DNA from: Ceratodon purpureus
Lineage: Eukaryota; Streptophyta; Bryopsida; Pseudoditrichales; Ditrichaceae
Direction of reading: 5' to 3'
Assembly (NCBI GenBank): GCA_014871385.1
Contig: CM026423.1
Span: 23,878,906 to 23,942,905 of the forward strand
Length of the DNA stretch: 64,000 nucleotides
Below the pieces are notes generated by a model. That model worked only from the letters and a program-made list of their open reading frames with translations, made no database searches and was not told the origin of the DNA. Shown here piece by piece: positions 34,228 to 46,864 of this stretch (position 1 is the first letter of the stretch; every line of letters begins with the position of its first letter). Both the position numbers and the translations under genes were made by a program.

Positions 34228-37200
34228 TATAGAACATTGTTCACGTTCTACATGGAGAACCCTGAAATCACAAATTCAAGGTTCTACACTCTTCTTAATT
34301 TATTTTTTCCAAATTTGGATTCTATGACACGAGGAACATAGGAATGTCCTGTAAGTTGGGAGGTTCTCCCTGGGCTCACCAGGGGTTTGCCGGGGATTTT
34401 TGTGGATATTGTTTAATATACCCCCCCTAACTTCTTTGCTCGCTAAATGAACTTCCACACGCGACCACCGTCCTCATTGAATGGCTCCATGTTACCGTTA
34501 TAATTTCTGCCAAAATTTTGCTGTAACAAAACACAACAATATGCACTATATCTTGATTATTCATATAAAAAAAATAGATTACACCAGATGAGAGTGGCCA
34601 AAATGGCTTCTTTTTCTTGATTCTTCAATTTTTTTAGTTTTTAGTTATAAACCAATTTGAGTAGGTTAAAATTACTCAAAACACAAACAATTGGAACTTA
34701 ACTTTTAATGAATAAGATTAGTCTTAATATTAACCCCTTAAGGACAAAGTGGCAAAATCGGACTTTTTTAGAGTTTGGGCATATACTTGTGACTTCAATT
34801 TAAATCGATATTTTTTGAAACTTTTTGTGAACATTTGCCATAACAAGGACTTTGAGGGAATCTTTTTATTTTTCAATCAGACACTTATAAAAATAGTTGT
34901 AATATCCAAAGTAGAAAAAACTGTTCGAGGGGCATTTTGGGCAGCCATGCAAAATACATCAATTACCTCTAAGAATATTTTAATAAATACTTCATGATAT
35001 CACTTTAAGGTTTCCAAAAAAACGACTTTGAGTGGATAATGTTCACTACACAAAATATCAAGTTTTGTCAATGTTTCGGGCAATGTACCAAAATAACTTC
35101 TTCTTCCCTTCTTAAAAGTTAGAAAAAATATTATTTTAAGTTTTTTCTTTTTTTCACTTAAAATATCGACATCAATCTTCACATTGACCGTTTGGATTGG
35201 AACTTTATAACATAATGGAATTTCTAGGAAAGAAATAAGATTTAACATTGTTGTGTATTCAACTTAATAGCAATATAGTTTTCAACATGCTACATTTGAA
35301 TTTTGAACGTAGTGTTTTTAATACAATTAGTTAACTTAGTCTTCTTTGACATGCATCAAAACTCCCAAAATCCATAATGCAAAAACCTAAGAAAAACAAT
35401 TTAGTGTGTGTTAAACTAGTCAAAAATCTTGTCAAAAAGGTTTGTTTTTAAATTTTGATTGTTATAATCTTCTAATCTCTACGGTCGATTACATTGATAA
35501 TTTTTTAGCTGTCTATTACAATAATCTAGTTGAAAATATTACGGTTATAATTAGAAAATAATGATTTTTGGAAGTGTCTGGGGAATCGGATGTAGTTCTG
35601 CTCTGAAAAACATCATGAGAGCCTCTTGAAGAAGGCTGTGGCCGTTGGCTCTACAAAAGAGGCGGCTTGCAACAGCAACCTTGATATCTACCTCCCTCAA
35701 ATGGGACTTCATTGTCTAAAACGACATCGACAATCTCTGGCGGCTTGATGTTGTCGCTCCTCATCTCCTCATCTTCTAATAGACACCAAAGAACCATCTT
35801 CCTACCTGTAAGGCTTGTTTCTTGAAGGATGGGTCGTAAATACGAAGCAGTCGGCACAACAAGAGTAGCCATCGGCTGTCCAATAGTGCTAATTGGCTAT
35901 GCAAAAGTACCAGTTGGTTCCGCCAGTCGCTTCCTGGATGTAGCTGAGACAAAGTCTGGCGGACGAACCTATCGGCCATGGAGGACCAATTGTTGGCATT
36001 GTCGATGAATGTTGGAAGAGCCCTTAGATGGTGAGTGTGAAGTCAGCTCTGCGGCAAAGATGGGCTCCATTAAGTTGTTGTTGACAAATATCGATGGCTT
36101 CTTGAATCCAATGGGGTCACCTAAAGCATGTATTAGTACCTAGTAGTCTATCAAATGAGTCAACAAAGCTTGTCCAGAACCCACTTGTCGAGAGTTGGAT
36201 GGTCATGAGTTGGCTCCTCTAAATTCTACGCTTCCAGAGTTGGCTTCTCCAAAGTTGGCTCGTCCAAAGTCGGCTTTGTCGAAGTCAGCTCTTCCAAAGT
36301 CGGCTCGTACTAGGTTATTTAACTGTAAATTATGGTTGTCTTTGTCTTTGTCAGTTAGTCCTTAAGAAAGTTGTAACAAACTAGCACTTCATGTAGTTAT
36401 GGTAATGGCTCCGTCTCCTGGTCAATGGAAATGGTCCTGACTGCACCAGACCCTCGAATGGTCCTGATCAACAGTTGGAATCGTCCTTGGTTGATCAACG
36501 GCCCTCGCTGGCCGAGCCAGACCTCGATTTTGAGGCTGGCTAGTCGCAAGGAGCGGTCATGTTGTACCAAGAATCCTAGCCGCTTATACTATGGACTTTG
36601 TAGTTATCAATTTATGTGAATTTTATAAGGACCTTATATGAACTTTTTATAGACCTTTTTCCTCTTTGAACTGATTATAGAAATTTAGAGCTACTAAGGG
36701 CTAATTTTAATTATTTAAATTGGAAAAGAGAGGGTATCTTTTTCAAAACAAGGGCTACCTTAATAAATAACTCTAATGCTGCCAAAGATTAATAGAAATT
36801 TACTAAAAATATTAATCTAATGGGCATGGACTATCAAAAGGTTCAGAAAACGTTAAAGTCCTTCATTAGTCTTAGTCAAGCTAACACATCCAATTTAGTG
36901 GAAGAACAAAGCCTATTGAAAGCTAGAATTTGAACCCGTAAGGTTGAAAGGCCTCAAAACTGCCAAAAACCCTCAAAATCAGACTCTTTCAATACAAGGT
37001 GTAAGTTTTTAAGTTTTGATGTATTTTGAGGGAAATAACCATAGGATCTAGTACCTTACTTGTACATGTATTTGTACCCCAAATATTGGAATCAAACTCC
37101 ATACCATTTTTGAGATCATATCGTTCTAAGTTGAAATCTTTTTTCTCCCTTGTTGCAAAATGAATTTTTGAGTGTTTCGTGAGCCTAAAAACCAATTTCC

Positions 37201-38047
37201 AAAGCAAACTAGATGTGAGGCTCTTCAAATTCTTGTTTCTACATGAGTTAGAAATATGTCAGGGGAATGTTTTCCCTCATATGACCTACAAACCCTAAAG
37301 AAATGCTTGATTTTTCACATGGAGGTATATTGAAATTCAAATGCAAAGGCAGGTCTATGATAGTTAAAAAGGCATACGGAGAATTATTGGATTGAAATCC
37401 AAGCAATGAGATTATGCCTTCAATTTGTATTTACATGTAGAAAAAACAAAACTTGAAAAAAAGTAAAATCTCAAATTTTGGTGAATTTTTCATTGTTTCT
37501 ATGATCTAATTAATTTTGGGCAGATTTCATCATGCCCGAATAGTATTTTCAAATATTGACTGCAGATATCTCCTAAAGTATGTGGAATTTTGAAGCATGA
37601 ATGGTCTTGTTAGAAAGATATGAAAATTTCTCATGTTGTGCCAAAGTTAGAGCCACATCCGGTAAAATTTGACTCATAGGGAGCCTGACCGGACCCTAAA
37701 TCATACCAAAACTGTTGAGTCAGTGATTCTTTAGGGGTTAAGCAAGCAAAGTCTGAATCACTAAGCAATCAAAGCAAGTAGCAGGTATTTTAAGACATGA
37801 GAAATTTGGTTAACACATGATTGTTATCAAGAAAATTTCTCATGTTGTGTTGGAGTTGTAGATGACAAGATAACAATCAGTGTTAACCAAAAAAATTAGT
37901 AAGACCTCTCCAACTCTACATACGTCATGAGGTTAGAAATTTGATATGACGGTGATTGCGATGAATAGATTCAGTTCATAAATTTATAAAACTCAAAATC
38001 AAGAAAAACACCGAGACCTAAAGTCGCATTCAGGATATAAGGCAAGG
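34228..38047. other. Gene-poor stretch
   Basis: AT-rich sequence with no supported gene. Around 35650-36600 composition becomes more balanced and both strands carry short ORFs of no recognisable family. This part includes the 15-bp tandem repeat at 36209-36313. Confidence 0.4.
36209..36313 (+). repeat. Seven-unit 15-bp tandem repeat
   Basis: Seven consecutive 15-base units with consensus GTYGGCTCNTCCAAA and no slippage in register. In one plus-strand frame it reads as a pentapeptide repeat of the SALPK/LASPK type (ELASPKLARPKSALSKSALP), open on both sides. It could be a coding minisatellite of a decayed gene. Confidence 0.85.
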
Positions 38048-38229
38048 AAATTACAAATCACCGTATAGTAGTGTTACGAGCATTTCACGGAGCTCGCGTG
38101 CGGACCGCGCTCGAGCTCTGGCAGCTCGCCCTCGCCCCAACCTCGAGACCCCCCCCCCCCCCCCCCCCCGACGCCCTCCCCGTGCCCCATTCCTAGTTTT
38201 GCCGCCGCCGCCATGTTCCTCCTCTGTAG
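38048..38229 (+). repeat. Left terminal inverted repeat of the MULE
   Basis: Starts AAATTACAAATCACCGTATA, runs through a CG-rich block and a 21-C homopolymer (38149-38169), and ends near CCTCCTCTGTAG. The length difference from the right repeat is due mainly to the homopolymer and its neighbourhood. Confidence 0.9.
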
Positions 38230-38418
38230 ACACTGTAGACGAATGGAGGACGATGTTGTGGATCTAGGGGCGGATCATGTCCTCTTCGTTGGTGGGGCGT
38301 ACGGTGGAGACATTGTGGCGGTGGATTTAGGACTATCTAGCGGCACAGTTTTGGGAGTAGAAGACGGTGGGCATTTAGCTGAGCCGAGTTTTCTTCAAAG
38401 TCAGCTGAGGCGTCGAAG

Positions 38419-41357
38419 GTGAGGAATGTGACATTGGAGAGACTGCGTGCAAAGGTACAAATCCCTCATGCGGGTCCATTTGACAGGAGTGATATTGTTT
38501 GGCAAGAGAAGACAAACCAAGGACGGAGAAGGTGTAGGGATACTCGAATGGCGATCATACCTTGGCATAGGCTTGGAGACTTTGTGTCTGGAGAGCAGAG
38601 CATGCGCAATTTTCCATGTACCTTCAATGAGGTTCCATTCATTGGGCACAAGGCAAGAGCGTCTGAAAATGCAAAGGAAGGTAGTCATCTGCAGAAAATC
38701 AAGTGAGTTCCTAAATTCTTTGATTTCCCCTACCTCATTTGATGTTGATTATTAATATGCTGTGCTGATGTGCATTAATGATTTACTTCTTCATGAGTTC
38801 TGCTGATGAATATGCTCTTGCGTTTGATTATAAATTCATTTAGATTCCGGTGCAAATATGGACCATTGGATAGGACGGGGGAGATTACGAAGGTAATAGA
38901 CAAGATATTTGCAAGTGCTCTGAAGACCAAGCTTTCGACAAACCAGAAAAAAATTTAAAAGCATGTAGAGAAACTGGAGAAGAAGGCCGCTAAAGAAAAA
39001 AAGAAGCTTGGTGCAGCGAAAGCAAAGAAACAGAAAGGAGTTTCGGAAACGAAACTACCTCCTATTGCACCATCCCTGCTTTCTGAAGCATCCTCCGAGG
39101 ACGATTCAGATGACAGTCATCCAAGGTTTAAGTACGGGGTTTCGGGTCCTTGCAAGGATAGGCCCAGGACGACAAGCCGGGTCCAAGCTGGTATGACTTC
39201 CAAGCGTGGATGCTTGTGCAATTTTCTTGCTAAGCAGTTGTATATGGATAGTAGTCTTTGCAATATTCAGTATCATGGAATGAATCACTTCAATGCCGCC
39301 GGTAAACCTTGTCATGGTAGCTCTTTTGCTAGATTTTGGCATTCCCTTTGTGCTAGACTGTCTTGGCGAACCAGGAATTGGATACGCAGCATGCTAGCAC
39401 AAGGATTTTCTCCTGCTCAAGAAAGAGGTCTGGGGATGTGCCAAAGAAAATAGACCTTGCAGCAGTGATACATTCATCATGTCTGATGATGTGTACAATT
39501 TGTGTAAAAAATGGGCCTCACAGTTATGGCAGAAGCATCCCAGGGATCCTTTGAGCGTGCAAATGTGGAAGGAGGAGAATGAGGATAGCGTCTTTCATTA
39601 CCATGAATTTGGCAATATCAACCTGAATGAAACTGCCCCTTCTGCCGAGGAGGAGGACGCTCCCTATTGCTTGGCTATGCAGACGCCATGGCAGTTGGAG
39701 ATGATGGTGCGTTTTGGCCACCGCAGATAAATTGCCATGGATGCAACATTTGGCACGAATGAACCTAAGGTATTTTTTTGACTCCTATGTTTGCTTTTGA
39801 TTTCCGTCTTTTCTCAATTCCCAACTAAACTGAATTTTTAATAACTTCCTCAGTTTCACCATACAATATCCTTTATACGCTGTCATGGTATTTGATGAGT
39901 GGTAAAATGGAATACCAAGGGCCTTTGTCATAGTGGAGAAGTCCAAAGAGAAGGATATTTAGCCATGGTTGGAGAAATTAAGGGACCAATGCCAAAGTGT
40001 TCAATCAGATTGGGAGCCTGGATCTATAATCGTTGACAATGCCCAAGCGGAGATTAATGCCATTTCATAAGTATTTTTTCTTTCATTTTTTTATTTTTTT
40101 TTGTTTTTCCCCTCATTTGGTCGTCTTATCTCTCTTTACAGTGCTCTTCTAGAAGTTTAACATTTTGTCTATCTGGTCAAATAGGACCGTTTGGCCGGGG
40201 CTACCAATTATGCTTTGCCAATGGCATGTCTGGAAGGCCTGGAAAGAAAATGCAGTACAAAAAATCAAAGACGAGACTCTGCGTGTGGCTGTTCTAAAAG
40301 TAGTTGAGGAGATTATATATCCATCAGACCTTATACAAGGAGAACCGGCCATGCTTTGAGCAAAAGAGAAGATCAGCAGCTTGTGTTCCAAGTTCCCACA
40401 GGCTAAAGCATTTGTTTCTTATTTTGAAGAAACATGGAGCAGGAAGACGGGTATGTGGGTCACAGGGAATCGGAACTTCTCCCACTGTGGACAAGACACA
40501 AATGCTGCTATTGAGTCCTACCATGCTAACTTAAAATCAATATTGGTGCAAACAAGGCAGAAGCTCATTGGAAGACGAATGGACTGGCTCATCTACTATC
40601 TCATTAGAGATGTTCTTACTCACTATTGGTACGGAGTACAGTGTGCAAGCTATATGGCTTCATTAAGAATAGGAAGGCAGAGGGAATAGTTGTTGGAGTT
40701 GTCTTAAGGGCCCGGGACATTCCAGATGATTACGTCTCCATATACCTCGATGGAGAGGACATTGCATTAGTGGTATCAGTAAATAATTACCCGGCCGTGT
40801 GGACTGTGACATGCCCGGACTCTATTTGGACACAATGTGATTGCCCCATGGAGATGAGGGGCAATATATATAAGTATGCAATGTAGGTGTTCCACTAGTT
40901 GCATCCGGACATTGACGATGCTTTCATCGTTAGACATGCGGGTACATTGAGGGGGACAATTGAAGGGGGAGTGGATACCACAAAAATCAATGCATTCTAG
41001 GCAGAGCGTCTTTTGAATGTACCTGACATGAGGCAGCCGGGACTGCTACAGGATGGGGAGGAGGTGGTCCTCATATTCAATATCGTCATTTCCTAGAAGG
41101 TTTAGATGAAAATAAAGACGCTCGGGACCGAAGAGAGATCATTGACAATGTTTGCTCTAGCTTAGATCAACAGCGCTAAAGGGAAGATTTTTGATAGGCA
41201 AGCAAAGTCTAAAGCGGGTGTGCTTCACCCTCTTTCACAGTCGTTGTTTGTGCCTGAAGATTGTGATCATAACACCCGATGGCATCCTAGTTTTCTAGAG
41301 AAGAGTAGGTACAAGGGTGGGAATGTTGGTAAGAAGAGGAAAGTAGCAAAAACTTAG
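38419..41357 (+). pseudogene. MULE transposase, decayed
   Basis: A short intron probably lies between about 38702 and 38842. Conceptual translation then gives, in order: a Lys-rich linker; a WRKY/FLYWCH-like zinc-binding segment at about 39200-39320 (TSKRGCLCNFLAKQLY with GKPCHG); AMDATFGTNEPK with the first catalytic Asp at 39740; YPLYAVMVFDEW and IPRAFVIVEKS; IVDNAQAE with the second Asp near 40034; the MULE signature LCQWHVWKAWKE near 40213; and a SWIM remnant TQCDCPMEMRGN near 40830, in which the expected later Cys and His are Tyr. The C-terminus is Lys-rich (GKKRKVAKT, TAG 41357). About ten in-frame stops and two frameshifts kill it. Most stops are TAG or TGA in place of CAG, CGA or TGG. 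Confidence 0.88.
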
Positions 41358-41879
41358 AGAAATTCATGTATACTTCGTTATTCGCTCAGTCCTTGGAAGA
41401 AGACGATCCCATGATGGTAGTAACGTTGGTCTGTATTATTTTCCCTCAATTCATTATATATAAATGTTTTCCGCTTTCTTAAGCGACTTAGTTCACTTCA
41501 TTGTAATTGCAAATCATGTTTTCCTTATATGAGCACTTTTTTTGTTTCTCTAGTGGTTCCATTATGTATTACTTTTTCGCATAATTTGTATTACGTATTT
41601 TGTGTTAACTATTATGTTTTGAAGGCATTGTTTTCATTATGTTACCTTCTCTCCTCGTTTTCGTATCGTTAATTTTTTCCACCATAGTCCATTACCATAA
41701 TTTATGAATCATTCTCGTTCCACATGCATAATATCTTCTCTTCCTTTTCTCTGATTACGTTCTCATTTTTAAATTCTTTTGTTTTATCATTTCTCCCTTC
41801 TTCTATTCCATACCGCCTCAATTTGTATTTATTTTTTCTTTATTTTTTCATTATTTTTTTTAATTTTTAATTTTAATCC

Positions 41880-42001
41880 TTTAATGCCTCTATTTCTCTC
41901 TTCCGTATTTCCTCATTATCATTATCGTTCTTCTTGGTTTTTTTTCTTAATTTTTTTTTACTCATTCCTCTATTCCTCTCTTCCATATTTCCTCATTATC
42001 A

Positions 42002-42050
<49 letters not shown>

Positions 42051-42345
42051 GTCCTTTCCTTACACTCATTTTTCTATTCCTTTATTTCATATTTCCTCAT
42101 TAACATTTTCATACTTTATTTTTATTTTTTTTCTTTCATCCATTCCTCTATTCCTCTCTCCCGTATTATCATTTTCATTTTCATTTTTTATTTTTCTATC
42201 TTTCCTTACACTAATTTCTCTATTCCTTTCTTCCATATTTCATCATTAACATTTTTATACTTTCTTTTTTATTTTCCTTTTCTTTCATTTATTTCATTAA
42301 TCCTCTCTTCCATATTTCCTCATTATCATCTCATTCTCCTTCTTC
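41880..42345. repeat. Degenerate T-rich minisatellite with (TTA)n inside
   Basis: About six imperfect copies of a unit resembling TATTCCTCTCTTCCATATTT plus CCTCATTATCAT (near 41890, 41970, 42070, 42140, 42215 and 42300) with variable spacers. A perfect TTA microsatellite lies at 42005-42050. It sits between the two convergent MULE genes. The long plus-strand ORFs here (Phe/Ile/Tyr/Ser only) are compositional. Confidence 0.75.
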
Positions 42346-42919
42346 ATTTTTTTTATTTTTTTATTTTTTTATTCCTTATTTTGTTTTTGGTTTCGGTTCA
42401 CTCTTTCCTTTACTTTCATGAATTCCCCTATTCTTCTCGTTGTTTAATCTCATTCTTTTTTCTTTTTATTTTTTTGTTATTTTCATTATTCTTTTTATTT
42501 TCATTTATTCCTCACTTATTTTCTCCCTTCTATTTTATTTCTGCAAATCGTCTTTAGTTTCCGGCACTGCCCTGTGCCGTGGTTATCATACCGGGGCTAA
42601 TGGTTTCACCATTGATTCAGTTTTTTCGTTTCTCTTCTTTCATTTTATTTAAATGTTTTTAAAATTCTCTACAAAGAGTCTTTGCTCTGAATCTAAACTA
42701 CCGTCATTCACAAACATTGCGTATTCGCTCAATTGGAACATCCAACCGTGAAATTGATCATACGGTCTAGCAATTTACAAAACAATGAACAGAGTAATTC
42801 AGATACAAAAATTTGGAAGGCACATTCTGTCACGATACAGAGGAAGCAAAAAAAAATGTCTCTTTGTCTATCACTATCGCTGCATGATACCGAGACTGAA
42901 CGAAAAACATACTGCATAT

Positions 42920-45900
42920 TTAAGTAACTTTTGAGGACCCTTCAATCTTCTCGTCTGACTCACTTCCAACGTTGTCAAGGCTCCCAACTGCAAGAATGTC
43001 CATGATGTAGAGGACCTGAGAGGCTCCATATTCACCGAAATCAAGCCCATCCAAGTCGGCTACGTCATTGGGCTGAGTCGGGTCTGCAGTCCATGGGTTC
43101 AACCTCTCCAAACAGAAACTCCCGGAGTGGTTCTGTAACTCCTTCGTTGCCTCTAATACGCGAACTAGACTTCCCTTCCATTCACCGGTGAAGTCAGTGG
43201 AGAAGAGAGCGTACTCCAGATGGAGCCCCTTCCGAAGACGCATAACCTCCTAGAAATGCTCTAAGGCCCGGTCCCGTCGCTCTTTGGAGGCCTCCCGCCA
43301 CATGCACCGAAGATCGTCCTCTTTATCAAGTACTAACATGTCCTTGCAAGCACGCCAAAAACATATACGCATCCAGGCCGCAGCTTTACCATACATAGCC
43401 TCAAAACCGGCTCCAGCCGTCGACACAACCATGAATTCTTAGAAATCCTCGACAGTCGTATCCATAGTAGGGAAAAGGAGGAGGCCGAGGGTGGACAAGT
43501 CCCTCATGGCGTACTTAATTTGCGGCATCCTATCGAGTAAAAGGGAGCTGGTAAGCCCCACCCTTGGACATATCATTAGAGCCTCAACACCATTCTCTCG
43601 ACGACATTAGATCTTCAGGGCTTGAGCCAACGGTGGTGGCTTTGTCCTACCGTCCTGGCTTCGACACTCCGCCCTGACCCATGATAAGATGGCTTGGAAT
43701 TTGTCCTCGTCATGCATGTAGGGGAGTTTGAGAAAAGAGGGGATCACTAACCGGAGATGTAGGACGCTCCACCTCCATGCGTGAGCCTCGGCTTCCTGTA
43801 GCAATCCGATATCGTAATTCTTGAGGCCTTCCTCAACATACTATCTTCAGCGAGTTGACAGTCGCTCCATGGCTGCCTTCTAGGTGATCGAATGGTCCTC
43901 AAACGCCCGTACTTCTCTTAAGTGTCAAACGAAGGAGTCGATCTTGTCTTTCATGGCCGCCTCCATTTTGCCTCTGAATGCTTCCAAACACCTCTTTGCA
44001 GCATTGAAGACGCCTACGGGAAGGCCAGCCTACATCGGGTTAAAAAAATAAAAATTAGATAATCCGAAAAAAAAGAAACAAAATTAAAGAAGAGAAAGCG
44101 AGCAAAACTGAAGACATGAAACATTGTTCAATGGTAAATTAGAATAAAGAGAAAATATTGAAATAATTAAACAAAAACTAGAGGAAAAAAAAAAAACAAA
44201 AAAAAAAAAAACAAATTATAACAGTTAGACAGTGTTTGAGAAAACAGAAAGGAGTAGGATCAATGAATCTTGACAAAGAAATTAAAAATAAATAAATCAG
44301 AAAAGAATGAAAGAAGAAAAACAGAAGAGAAGACAAGGAGTAATGAAGAAATGAAAAGAGGAGATCAATGATAAATGTGAGCAAAGAGAAAAAAGGAAAA
44401 AAACAAGAAAATTATGAAGAAAAGAAAAAACAAAAATTAGGACAGTTAGACAATGTTTAACCAAACCGAAAGAAGGAGGATCAATGAAGACAAAGGCCTA
44501 AATTTGTAAAAGAGAAAATAAAATAAAAAAAATAAAATCAGAAAATAATCAAAGAAAAAAGGAGTCCGAGAGAATACGAAGATTAATGAAGAAATGAAAA
44601 AAAATTAAAAAATCAATGATAGGGCTGAACATGAAGAAGATAGGGAAAAAAACAAGAGATCAGGAAAATTAAAAAAAAAAATTAAAAAAAGGAAATGGAA
44701 CAGGTAGACATTATACAAGAACACCGAAAGGAGAAAAATAAGTGATGAGGAAGAGGAAAGCGTACAAAGAAAAACACGATGAATTGCTGTGGGCTTAAGA
44801 ATGCAATTATAAAAGGTATGAGTACAAATCAAAAAAATAAAAAATAAAAAAATAAAAATAAAATAAAAGAGAAGGGCGGTAAGTTGGTAACCTGCATCCA
44901 GAAATTATAAGAAGCCATGCTCGCCGGGGAACTGAAACAATGAAATTAACGGAGGGGAAAATGAATACAAAAAATTGGAGGGGAAAATGTTAGAAGCTTA
45001 CACTGATTGTAGGGTCAAAGGAGAAGGCGCCCTACGTGTTGAAGACTTTCCGTCCGAGTGTCCCATTCTGGTGCAGCTTCAACAATGCGCCTTCGACTCG
45101 TTTACGTCTTTCAAGAGCTCGAGGTCGATGACGTCGCCGGTCCTCCCCACAAGACTGTACAAACCAGGAGGATTGCCAAGTTTTGCCGGTTCGATGGTAG
45201 GTGGTAGGTCAGGGAATTTCTCCAGCGTTCAAATTCAAAGTCGTTCCTCCAACTCTACACGGCGATGGACAGCATATCCATGGGCTTCGGACTGATTTGT
45301 GCATCCTTCCCAGCTCGGGATGATTGTCTTGGCGTCCTGGCCGGTGGAGTTTGCATCGGTGAGGCCGAAGGTCGTACCTCACGCTATGACGTCGTCGTCC
45401 TAGACCAGACACGCGGCCTCTTCGAATCCGATGCACCCCCCTCACCTTCCCAATCGGAGTGCCCTTCGCCTTCTTCCTTGAACTGCTGAATTCTCCCTTC
45501 ACCCTCACCTTTCTCTTCCGATTTAATTTGTCTATCTCGTCCTTGATGGATTTCCCCTGCTGCCTCGTCCTCAATGGTAGGGGAGACTGCTGACCGCTTT
45601 CAACACTCCCTTCTTCGCTGCTCAGGTCCTTCACATCAACAGTCTCTATTGTCTCCACCGACATCCCAGCTGCAGGCTTACTGCCACCGATTCCTCCATT
45701 CTGGGCCATAGAACCTTCAAGCGGTAACGATTGAAGACCGCCGTGATTTCAAAGTTGCCCGCCCTGCCATTGATGGGGAACATCTTCAGAGGTCCGTCCT
45801 TCTTGCCGTTGTACTCAGGACACAAGTCTTGCTGCCGATGCCATGCCAACTCCGATTTATTGACCATGTCTCTATTACACCGGCAGCAGAAGTAGGGAAC

Positions 45901-46714
45901 CCGCTTGTTCTTAGTGTTCATGCTGTACTCCTTCCGGCGTCATAGCGTATTGACCTCCACGACCATCCACTCGAATTCAGAAGCAGTATGTGCCTCCCTC
46001 ATCAGTGGCTTATCAGTCCAGACCGCAGTACATAGAATCGCCTTCTCTTCTTCTCCTTTTTTGTTCTTATCGTAAGCTTGCAAAAAAATTTACAACCACA
46101 AATAATTGTGAGATTTGTATGAATTATTAAACCCTAAATCCTAATACTAACCAAACCAGCAATTTTCATGGTACGAAAAAAGTAAAAATTGCGAACTCAC
46201 CCTTGGAACGATGCCCGGCGATGCGGCTCCTAATGCGTCCTTGCCTGTCCTGTCCAGATTTTTGTACATCATAATTGTCGCCTCCTCTTGCAGATACTCC
46301 ACTGCCTCGGCTTAGGAGCAGTTTGACAGGTCCATCCCTTTCCTCTCCGCCATCGCTACCATCTGCAAAAAAAGACCATGCCGAAGCGATGGATGTTAGA
46401 TGGAGCAGACGGTGGGCGTTTTTTTTTAGGGTTTCCCATTCATCCTACACCCTCACCCAAATGCGACATACAACATGAACACAGCGAAGACAAAGAAGAG
46501 CAAAAGGGAAAAACTCACCGGAGACGCCATTTCCACCCTCTACCGCATGCAAGACGTCGATGATGCGAAGGACTACTCTGCCTACCGTGACTGCCTTCTC
46601 CGCTTTGTCAAGAGGACTCCGTTCAGGGCAGCGCAATCCCATGGATAGGCAGCATGAAGGTAGTCCCCGCATTGAAGGCGGATGTCGACCGTCTTCGCGG
46701 CCTGAAGACATCAA
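42920..46714 (-). pseudogene. Second gene of the MULE, unknown family, decayed
   Basis: Coding-like exons on the minus strand. Near the 5' end is a segment reading DKAEKAVTVGRVVLRIIDVL (46714 to about 46520, donor GTGAGT), then AEAVEYLQEEATIMMYKNLD (about 46360-46205). A C2HC zinc finger with CCRC, a His 12 residues on and a further Cys (VPYFCCRCNRDMVNKSELAW) lies at about 45900. A basic/Ser-rich segment (45709-45500) and PDLPPTIEPAKLGNPPGLYS (about 45210) follow. The last exon runs from about 44030 to TAA 42920, with DGLDFGEYGASQVLYIMDIL near the end and three stops in the final 940 bases of one continuous frame. I do not recognise the protein. The position suggests a mudrB-like accessory role or a captured host gene; neither is shown. 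Confidence 0.55.
44215..44765. repeat. About 240-bp purine-rich tandem repeat, three copies
   Basis: ACAGTTAGACARTGTTT followed by a CGAAAGGAG-like motif recurs at about 44220, 44448 and 44699 with similar A/G-rich filler (ATGAAGAAATGAAAAGAGG-type) between copies. It falls in what would be an intron of the second MULE gene and is opposite in strand bias to the T-rich block at 41.9-42.5 kb. Confidence 0.65.
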
Positions 46715-46864
46715 TGCATCGCAGTCCAGCCTCGAGTTGAAATGATTACATGAATTTTATGCGATGTAACGTTTTGCATCAACATCCTTCTCCATTGCGT
46801 TACTCCATTGGCGTTATATTATTGCGAGCTCGCAGGACGCCTGCATCTATAGTGATCCAGCGTC

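Noticed and set aside
36209-36313. Possible CRISPR-like array
   Set aside because: Units are contiguous 15-mers without spacers, in a eukaryotic context.
41779-42557. Long plus-strand ORFs of 156 and 207 codons
   Set aside because: Composed almost only of Phe, Ile, Leu, Ser and Tyr, from T-rich minisatellite DNA; no coding signature.
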